Shown in pieces: positions 57,520 through 64,000 of a stretch of 64,000 nt of DNA. The stretch spans positions 1 through 64,000 of the forward strand of contig JAJYFA010000004.1 of assembly GCA_021790995.1 (NCBI GenBank). The letters run 5' to 3'. Numbering within the stretch: the stretch's first letter is position 1; each line of letters begins with the position of its first letter. This stretch comes from Acidobacteriota bacterium. GTDB taxonomy: Bacteria; Acidobacteriota; Terriglobia; Terriglobales; Acidobacteriaceae. The notes beneath the pieces were generated by a model. That model was given only the letters and a program-made list of their open reading frames with translations, made no database searches and was not told the origin of the DNA. A program made the translations under genes and the position numbers.

Positions 57520-58791
57520 TTGCCGAACGTTGAAGAGATACGCGGGACTGAAAGCGGGCTGGCCATCGAGCACCGCAACAGCGGGCGCGCATGGCTGATT
57601 CTCTGCTTCCTGTTCTTTCTCACTGTGATTATGTTCATCGGCCGCCAAGCATTGTCTGTCATGGCCCCGGTGCTGCGAACGACCTTTCACCTTTCCAACG
57701 CGGCCTACGGAAGGATTGTTTCCGCTCTCGGCTTCGGTATGATGACGGGCGAGTTCCCCATGGGCTACCTCATGGATCGGCTGGGCGCGCGACTGGGGCT
57801 TACAGCCGCCATCTGCTGGTGGTCGACCGCATCAGCCTCGTTCGCTCTTGCAGGCTCCGGCCTTTCGCTGGGGTTGTCGCAATTCTGGAAAGGCACCGGC
57901 GAATGCGCCGCCTACTCGGGCGGCGTCAAAACCGTGACGCGGCTCTTTGAGAAGAAAGATCGCACGCTGGCCATCGGTATCTTCAATGGCGGCAGCGTCA
58001 TCGGCGCCACGCTCGCGGTTCCCGTGATTGTTTATCTGCTCGAACATTACGGATTTCGCACCGCATTCCTGGTGCCCGCGGTAGCCGGGTTCCTGTGGAT
58101 TCCTGCGTGGTGGTTCATGTACGGCAAGGAAGCCAAGAGGTCCGCTCAATCGGCCCAGCCAGCAATTTCCGCCCGGGAGCTGCTCGGCAACTCATCCGCC
58201 TGGGCTGTCATGCTTTGCCGCTTCTTTATTGGGCCAGTGATGCAGTTTTACTGGTACTGGACGCCCAGCTATCTCTTTAGCGCCCGCCACATGACCATGG
58301 CTCAGATTGGATTCCTCGCCTGGATTCCTTTCCTGATGGGCGATGTGGGCGGCATTGCGGGGGGATGGGCAGCCGGCGTACTTATACGCCACGGATTTTC
58401 CGTTCTCAACACGCGACGCATCCTGATGTACGGCAGCGCGATCATCTGCCTTCTGAGCTTTGCCATACCTTATCTGCATGCCACGGCCGCCGTCATGGCG
58501 TTGCTCTGCCTGACCATTGCTGCTGACAACTTCCTTTCCGCGCACATGTTCGCCGCCGTCACGGATCTCTTCCCCGAGCACCAGGTAGGCCGCGCCACGG
58601 GGCTGACGGGCATTGCAGGGGGACTGTCCGGGATGCTGTTTCCACTGCTCACCGGCATTCTCGTCGATAAGATCTCCTACACACCGGTCTTTGTGCTGGT
58701 TGGGCTGATGCCGCTGGTCGGCACCGTCGCACTTTTCACCGCCGGCCGCAAATACCGCCTTCTCGACAAGCCTCAGATTGCCGCATCATAA
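57520..58791 (+). CDS. MFS transporter (anion:cation symporter / hexuronate-like)
   Basis: 12-TM-type sequence; FHLSNAAYGRIVSALGFGMMTGEFPMGYLMDRLGAR; GTGECAAYSGGVKTVTRLF; TTG start after GGAGG. Confidence 0.88.
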   Translation: MPNVEEIRGTESGLAIEHRNSGRAWLILCFLFFLTVIMFIGRQALSVMAPVLRTTFHLSNAAYGRIVSALGFGMMTGEFPMGYLMDRLGARLGLTAAICWWSTASASFALAGSGLSLGLSQFWKGTGECAAYSGGVKTVTRLFEKKDRTLAIGIFNGGSVIGATLAVPVIVYLLEHYGFRTAFLVPAVAGFLWIPAWWFMYGKEAKRSAQSAQPAISARELLGNSSAWAVMLCRFFIGPVMQFYWYWTPSYLFSARHMTMAQIGFLAWIPFLMGDVGGIAGGWAAGVLIRHGFSVLNTRRILMYGSAIICLLSFAIPYLHATAAVMALLCLTIAADNFLSAHMFAAVTDLFPEHQVGRATGLTGIAGGLSGMLFPLLTGILVDKISYTPVFVLVGLMPLVGTVALFTAGRKYRLLDKPQIAAS

Positions 58792-58812
58792 TCTTCGCGC
58801 GAAAGGAATCCC

Positions 58813-60306
58813 ATGCTTACACTCACACGCCGCGATGCTCTGGCGTTGCTGCTGGCTGCTCCTGCAGCAGTTCGTTCCCTACCCGCCCAATCCGCCGATT
58901 CGATTGCCCTCTTTGACGGCACTTCGTTGCGCGGCTGGCGCGCTCGCGGAGATGCAGCGGCCTTCAGGACCAATGGCGGGCAGCTATGCGCCCAAGGCAG
59001 CAACTCTCGCCTCTTCTATGCTGGTCCTTCCGGTGATGCGGACTTCAAGAACTTTGAGTTGAACGCAGAAATTTCCCTGCAGCCCGGCGCCGAATCCGCG
59101 CTCTGTTTCCATACCGCCGACCGGTCTTCCGCCGCACCTGCTCCCGGATTCGAGGTGCTGCTGGCCAACGATGCGCGCGGCCCCAACGGATTTATCCAGC
59201 GCAGAAAGACCGGCTCTCTCCAGGGCGTGCGCCACGTCTGGAAGCAGTTCATTGCCAACAACGAGTGGTTCACGCTTAACATTCTCGTCCGTCAGAAGCA
59301 GGTGCAGATCCGCCTCAACGGCATGCTGGTGGTCGACTACATCGAACCGGCCGATGCGTTCTCCGCCAACCCGGATTTCGAGTGCCGTATCGGCCACGGA
59401 ACCATTGCCATCGAAGCGCTCAGCCCGCAAAGCGTCGCACTCTTTCGCAATCTCCGTGTTCATCGGCTCCCCGACTCAATCCCGCAACTCTCAGACGAGA
59501 ACCCGCAGGTCGACGAAGTTTATCGCGATATCATCCGCCTTGGTTCGGCCAACATCCCCGTCGTCGACTATCACGCGCACCTCAAGGGCGGCCTGACACT
59601 CGAACAGGCTCTCAATAACTCGCGCCGCGTCGGTATTGGCTACGGAATCGCCATTAACTGCGGGCTCAGCTTCCCTGTGCACAGCGACGCCAGCATTCTG
59701 GCCTATCTCCAAAGCATGAAGGGGCAGCCCTGCTACGTTGCGATGCAGGCCGAAGGACGCGAATGGCAGACTCTTGTCTCGCCGGAGGCCGTGGCGCGCT
59801 TCGACTACGTCTTCACCGACGCGATGACCTTCACCGACGACCACGGCAAGCGCATGAGGATCTGGATTCCGGAGGAGATCGGCGTCATCACCGACAGTCA
59901 GGCATTTATGGAGATGTACGTGAAACGCATCGAGAGCGTGATGCGCGAACCGATCGACATCTATGCCAACGCAACGTATCTGCCCGACCAGATCGTCGCG
60001 CATTACGACGAGCTTTGGACGCCGCAGCGGATGCGGCGCGTGATCGACGCCACTCTCCACCACAATGTCGCGATTGAAATCAACAACCGCCGCAGGATTC
60101 CCAGCCGTACGTTTATCCAGATGGCGAAAGCGGCCGGTTGCACATTTTCCTTCGGCACCAACAATGCAGAAGCTGAGCTCGGCCGCCTTGAATACCCGAT
60201 ACAGATGACCAAAGAGTGCGGTCTGGTCTGGGAGGAAATCTTCGTCCCCAAACCGGACGGCCAGAAGCCGATCCAGATCAGGAAGAAACACGCCTCGCTG
60301 GCGTAG
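58813..60306 (+). CDS. exported DUF1080 (3-keto-disaccharide hydrolase-like) + PHP-like metal-dependent domain fusion
   Basis: N-term SIALFDGTSLRGWRARGD...NEWFTLNILVRQKQVQIRLNGMLVVDYIEP (DUF1080); C-term VVDYHAHLKGGLT...FGTNNAEAELG. Confidence 0.75.
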   Translation: MLTLTRRDALALLLAAPAAVRSLPAQSADSIALFDGTSLRGWRARGDAAAFRTNGGQLCAQGSNSRLFYAGPSGDADFKNFELNAEISLQPGAESALCFHTADRSSAAPAPGFEVLLANDARGPNGFIQRRKTGSLQGVRHVWKQFIANNEWFTLNILVRQKQVQIRLNGMLVVDYIEPADAFSANPDFECRIGHGTIAIEALSPQSVALFRNLRVHRLPDSIPQLSDENPQVDEVYRDIIRLGSANIPVVDYHAHLKGGLTLEQALNNSRRVGIGYGIAINCGLSFPVHSDASILAYLQSMKGQPCYVAMQAEGREWQTLVSPEAVARFDYVFTDAMTFTDDHGKRMRIWIPEEIGVITDSQAFMEMYVKRIESVMREPIDIYANATYLPDQIVAHYDELWTPQRMRRVIDATLHHNVAIEINNRRRIPSRTFIQMAKAAGCTFSFGTNNAEAELGRLEYPIQMTKECGLVWEEIFVPKPDGQKPIQIRKKHASLA

Positions 60307-61261
60307 TCCGTCTCACCGCGTTCACCGCTGGTCTGCCATCAAGCACGCGTCCTACGTCCTCGCACACGGCCATGGTCACGCGCGTCTGCGCTTCGCGCGT
60401 AAAGGCCGCGATGTGCGGTGTAAGGATCACGTTCGGCATAGCCTCAAGTTCGCCGGTCTGCGGAGGCTCTTTACCGCGCACATCGAGCGCCGCGCCGGCC
60501 AGCTTGCCGGACTTCAGCGCCTCCACCAGATCCGCCTCTACAACCACCTTGCCGCGCGACGTATTGATGAAGAACGCGCCCTGCTTCATCCTTGCGAACC
60601 GTTCGTGATTCAGCAGGCCCACCGTTTGCGGTGTTGCCGGCAGGTGGCACGAGAGCACGTCCGCCTGCGCCAGCAGTTCGTCCAGTTCCACCAGCTCGGC
60701 CTGCAACTCGCTCAGCAGAATGTTGTCCCGGCTCAGAAAAGGATCATAGGCCAGAACCTTCATGCCGAAGGCCTTCGCGCGGCAGGCCGTCAGAAATCCG
60801 GTCTTTCCCGCGCCCACGATGCCCAGCGTCTTGCCGTAGAGTTCCGTCCCGACGTAGCGCTGCCTGTTCCAGTTGCCCTTCTTCGTGTCCGCGTCGGCGA
60901 CCGCGATGAATCGCGCCAGCGACAGCATCATGCCCATGACAATCTCGGCCACGCTGATCGCGTTCTGGTCGGGCGTAAACGAGACTACAATGCCGGCCTT
61001 TTCGGCGTGCTTGTAGTCGACGTTGTCGAGGCCGACGCCGGCTCTGCCGATCACATGCAGATTCTGCGCGGTATCGATGAGCGATGCCGTCACAGGCGTC
61101 TGATTGCGCACAATCAGCGCCCGGCAGCTCTTCACCTTCTCGGCAAGCTTCTCCGGATCCTTCCACAAATCTGGCTCAAAAGAGACGCGAAAGCGCTCAC
61201 TGAGCGCATCGACAGCAGCGCCCCGTATATTTTCGGAGATCAAAATGTCCACGTTGCTCAT
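60278..61261 (-). CDS. D-3-phosphoglycerate-dehydrogenase-family 2-hydroxyacid dehydrogenase; candidate (S)-sulfolactate dehydrogenase
   Basis: CRALIVRNQTPVTASLIDTAQNLHVIGRAGVGLDNVD, KTLGIVGAGKTG, NTSRGKVVVEADL, DVRGKEPP; function from context. Confidence 0.85.
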   Translation of the reverse strand: MSNVDILISENIRGAAVDALSERFRVSFEPDLWKDPEKLAEKVKSCRALIVRNQTPVTASLIDTAQNLHVIGRAGVGLDNVDYKHAEKAGIVVSFTPDQNAISVAEIVMGMMLSLARFIAVADADTKKGNWNRQRYVGTELYGKTLGIVGAGKTGFLTACRAKAFGMKVLAYDPFLSRDNILLSELQAELVELDELLAQADVLSCHLPATPQTVGLLNHERFARMKQGAFFINTSRGKVVVEADLVEALKSGKLAGAALDVRGKEPPQTGELEAMPNVILTPHIAAFTREAQTRVTMAVCEDVGRVLDGRPAVNAVRRTTPARRVSS

Positions 61262-62319
61262 GGCTGGCCAACCACCTCATGGTTGAATGCTACGTTCAGG
61301 CGGGAGCACCATTGCTCGATCTCCGCCACGGTCTCGGGTGAAACAGGAATGCCCTGTGCGTTGTTGAGAGCGGCCTTGCGCGCGGATCGCTCGCCGGGGA
61401 CTAGAATCTCGTCCACGCCGGGACGCTTCTTTGAAGCCTTGATGCGATCGATGGTCGCGTCGATGCGGCCCAGATATTCGCTGTAATCGAGAAACGCCTT
61501 TACGTCGAAGAGACAGAAGAAGTGGCCCACATCCTGCTTGCGATCGAGGTTCTTGTACATCGAGCCGATATCTGGGCCAATCGCCGAGCCTGAAAGCACG
61601 CCGCTGAACAGTTCCACCATCAGCGCCAGCGCGTAGCCTTTGTGGCCAGCCATGGTCAACACCGTGCCGAGCAGCGCCTTTGCTGCATCGGTCGTCGGGT
61701 TTCCTTCAGGATCGAGCGCCCAGCCCAGCGGAATCGGCTGGCCTTTCTTTTGCGCCGCGATGATGTTGCCGCGCGCCACGCCCGATGTTGCCAGATCGAT
61801 CTTGACGGGAAATCCCTTGCCCGTAGGGAACGAAGCCGCGATGGGATTGGTGCCGAAGAACGGTTCGTATCCGCCTCCGGGCGACATGGCCGGTTCGCAA
61901 TTCGTCATGGCCAGCAGGACCATTTCGTGGCTCGCGGCATAATTGCAGTACCAGGAGAGCGCGCCGAAGTGTTGCGAGTTGCGGATGGTGGCCACGGCCA
62001 CGCCATTCTGACGAGCCATCGGGATAAGAAGATCGAGAGCCTTGCGTGCCTGCACCTGGCCCAGGCCGTTGCCGGCGTCGAGCACCAGCACACTGCCTGA
62101 CTGCCGGTCGATCTGGAGTGCCGCTTTGGGATCGATCAGCCCCAGCTCGATACGCTTGAGATAAATGTTCAACCGCGAAACGCCATGGGTCGAGACGCCG
62201 TTTAGATCGGCATCGACCAGCACCTCGGCAAAAAGCGCCGCGTCCTCAGCCGGCACGCCCATTGCGGCAGCCAGTTGCGACACAACGTTAACGAGCACCT
62301 CTTTGGGATAAGAATTCAT
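61258..62319 (-). CDS. Ldh_2/malate-lactate dehydrogenase family oxidoreductase; candidate (R)-sulfolactate dehydrogenase (ComC-like)
   Basis: DADLNGVSTHGVSRLNIYLKRIELG, VATIRNSQHFGALSWYCNYA, FFGTNPIAASFPTG, GHKGYALALMVELFSGVLSG. Confidence 0.85.
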   Translation of the reverse strand: MNSYPKEVLVNVVSQLAAAMGVPAEDAALFAEVLVDADLNGVSTHGVSRLNIYLKRIELGLIDPKAALQIDRQSGSVLVLDAGNGLGQVQARKALDLLIPMARQNGVAVATIRNSQHFGALSWYCNYAASHEMVLLAMTNCEPAMSPGGGYEPFFGTNPIAASFPTGKGFPVKIDLATSGVARGNIIAAQKKGQPIPLGWALDPEGNPTTDAAKALLGTVLTMAGHKGYALALMVELFSGVLSGSAIGPDIGSMYKNLDRKQDVGHFFCLFDVKAFLDYSEYLGRIDATIDRIKASKKRPGVDEILVPGERSARKAALNNAQGIPVSPETVAEIEQWCSRLNVAFNHEVVGQP

Positions 62320-62393
62320 AAAGGCCTCAACACAACATCGATGGGCGCTCCGGGCCTGCGAACAGAACCCGGAGCGGAAGAAACGCACTGGAG

Positions 62394-63557
62394 TTACGCG
62401 CTGCGATAGAGCTTGGTCATCACAAACTCGCGATGGCCCAGCGCCTCTGCCGCGGTGAGACGGCCGTTCGCCGTGCGCACGATGGTTTCGATCAGCAATT
62501 CGCCGGCCTGGTCGATCGTCATTTCTCCCTGCAGAATCGGCGACACATCCACGTCGACATGCTCGGACATCCCTTTCACGGTTTTAGGATTCCCTGAGAG
62601 CTTGATGACGGGCTCGATTGGATTGCCGATGATGTTGCCCTGGCCGGTGGGGAACAGATGTACCACCGCGCCCGAGGCAGCCCACAATGTAACTGCTTCT
62701 GCCGCGGCGCTCGACGTGTCCATGAACCAGAGGCCCTTGTCGGCAGGAGCTTCGGCAGGCTTCAGACAGCCGACAAACTTCGTCTTCTTGCCGATCTTTT
62801 CCACGTTGCCGAGAGCCTTCTCCTCGATGGTGGTCAAACCGCCGGCGATGTTGCCTTTGGTTGGTTGCGACTCGGAGAGATCGTCGGTCTTCTCGCCAAA
62901 GACCAGCTTCTGGTAGTCGTCGAACATGGCCTGGAACTGCTGGCGCACCGTATCGTTAATGGCTTTGGCGGCTACGATGTGCTCGGCGCCGGTCAACTCC
63001 GTGGTTTCGCCGAAGGAAGCCACACCGCCGTTCGCGCAATGCTTGTCAAACACATTACCGACCGCCGGGCAGCTCGCCAGTCCAGTGGTGGTGTCGCTCT
63101 CACCGCACTTCGCGCTGATGTACAGCTCACTGAACTTGCACTCGGTGCGCTGCAACTCAGTGGCCCACTGCACAAACTCCTTGGCTTTTCTTGAGGCCTG
63201 TGCAATGCAGGCGATGTCGCCCTGGCCCTCGATCGAGAAGCCCGCCACCGGCTTTCCGGTCTTTGCGATTCCGTCCACGATCTTCTGCGTCCAGCCCGGC
63301 TCGATGCCGATAACAATGACCGCAGCCACGTTGGGATTGGAGCCGGTCCCGATCATGGTGCGGAAGAAAAGCTCCAGATCCTCGCCGAACTGCAGGCGGC
63401 CATAGGCGTGCGGCAGAGCCAGTGTTCCCTTGATGTTGTTGGCCACGGCTTCGCACGCGGCATTCGAAATGTCGTCCACGGGCAGAATAACCACGTGATT
63501 GCGGATGCCGACGCGCCCGTTTTCACGCCGATATGCGTAAATTGTCAGATCCTTCAT
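62394..63557 (-). CDS. UxaA-family large subunit; candidate (2R)-sulfolactate sulfo-lyase beta subunit (SuyB-like)
   Basis: [93 protein letters not shown]. Confidence 0.78.
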   Translation of the reverse strand: MKDLTIYAYRRENGRVGIRNHVVILPVDDISNAACEAVANNIKGTLALPHAYGRLQFGEDLELFFRTMIGTGSNPNVAAVIVIGIEPGWTQKIVDGIAKTGKPVAGFSIEGQGDIACIAQASRKAKEFVQWATELQRTECKFSELYISAKCGESDTTTGLASCPAVGNVFDKHCANGGVASFGETTELTGAEHIVAAKAINDTVRQQFQAMFDDYQKLVFGEKTDDLSESQPTKGNIAGGLTTIEEKALGNVEKIGKKTKFVGCLKPAEAPADKGLWFMDTSSAAAEAVTLWAASGAVVHLFPTGQGNIIGNPIEPVIKLSGNPKTVKGMSEHVDVDVSPILQGEMTIDQAGELLIETIVRTANGRLTAAEALGHREFVMTKLYRSA

Positions 63558-63838
63558 TATGCCCACCTCTTCGTCTTCAGATTGTGCACGTGCACGTGCT
63601 GGCCGGCCTTGATTGGTTGCACCACTTTGCCGATGTCGCAGCCGTACTTGATCACCGTATCGCCCACGGCGAAATCCTTGAGCGCCAGTTTGTGCCCCAG
63701 CGGAATATCCTGCACTGCCTTGACCGCCAGCGGCCTGTTGGTTGAGAGATCACGGCCGGTACATTCCGTTCCGGCCGCAATATCCACGACGGCCACGCCT
63801 ACCGTGTCCGCTGAATCGTGAACAAGAAAGTGAATCAT
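63557..63838 (-). CDS. UxaA-family SAF-domain small subunit; candidate sulfolactate sulfo-lyase alpha subunit (SuyA-like)
   Basis: 93 aa, [23 protein letters not shown]...[22 protein letters not shown]...[19 protein letters not shown] coupling to the large subunit. Confidence 0.78.
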   Translation of the reverse strand: MIHFLVHDSADTVGVAVVDIAAGTECTGRDLSTNRPLAVKAVQDIPLGHKLALKDFAVGDTVIKYGCDIGKVVQPIKAGQHVHVHNLKTKRWA

Positions 63839-63874
63839 CGTATTTGCTCCTTCATCCGTCCTTCCGTAAAAATG

Positions 63875-64000
63875 TCACATTCCGCCAAAGGAGACATGCT
63901 TCGTCTCCAGGAAGGCATCCAGACCTTCGATGCCCAGCTCGCGTCCCCATCCGCTCTGCTTCACGCCGCCGAAGGGGCAATTACTCGTGGTCGGCGCACC
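63875..64000 (-). CDS. aldehyde dehydrogenase, C-terminal fragment (truncated by window end)
   Basis: Reverse-strand translation [41 protein letters not shown] matches ALDH C-termini. Confidence 0.85.
   Translation of the reverse strand, partial: GAPTTSNCPFGGVKQSGWGRELGIEGLDAFLETKHVSFGGM

Noticed and set aside
62394-63838. Naming the UxaA-family pair altronate/galactarate dehydratase
   Set aside because: Possible in principle, but the split subunits plus Ldh_2, 3-PGDH-family and ALDH neighbours fit SuyAB better and no uronate isomerase/UxaB genes are nearby; kept as the alternative hypothesis

Overview
This 64 kb GC-rich window looks like an Acidobacteriota-type chromosome (inferred from the Oar-like TonB receptor, exported Gfo/Idh/MocA enzymes and rpl/rpo layout; no search was run). 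It holds about 45 supportable CDS and no rRNA, convincing tRNA or CRISPR. (1) Left part: LacI-family C-terminus, D-lyxose isomerase-like, Dxs, an amidohydrolase-fold protein that has lost its metal-ligand motifs, a PL4-like lipoprotein, TrmD, GH28 and an alpha/beta hydrolase. It also carries a 266-bp MITE-like element. (2) 14.2-25.9 kb: rplA-rplJ-rplL-rpoB-rpoC, without rplK/nusG/secE upstream, and with structured, repeat-rich intergenic spacers. (3) 26-47 kb: ordinary genes (GGDEF, arginase, Ddl, RR/HK pair, PepSY, YncE-like, CAP, GT39, HAD, OsmC, UPF0182, Hyi, GalM). (4) 47.8-64 kb, the most interesting region: LysR plus a UPF0324 putative sulfate exporter, an Oar-like receptor, Gfo/Idh/MocA plus sugar isomerase/epimerase, a LacD-type aldolase, an MFS transporter, a DUF1080+PHP-like fusion, then a 3-PGDH-family dehydrogenase, an Ldh_2-family dehydrogenase, a split UxaA-family pair and an ALDH. 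The last five match the set SlcC-ComC-SuyB-SuyA-SLA dehydrogenase, so I propose a sulfolactate/sulfosugar (sulfoquinovose-type) dissimilation locus, possibly coupled to a 3-keto-glycoside cleavage module. All homology statements rest on reading the supplied translations and recalled family motifs.
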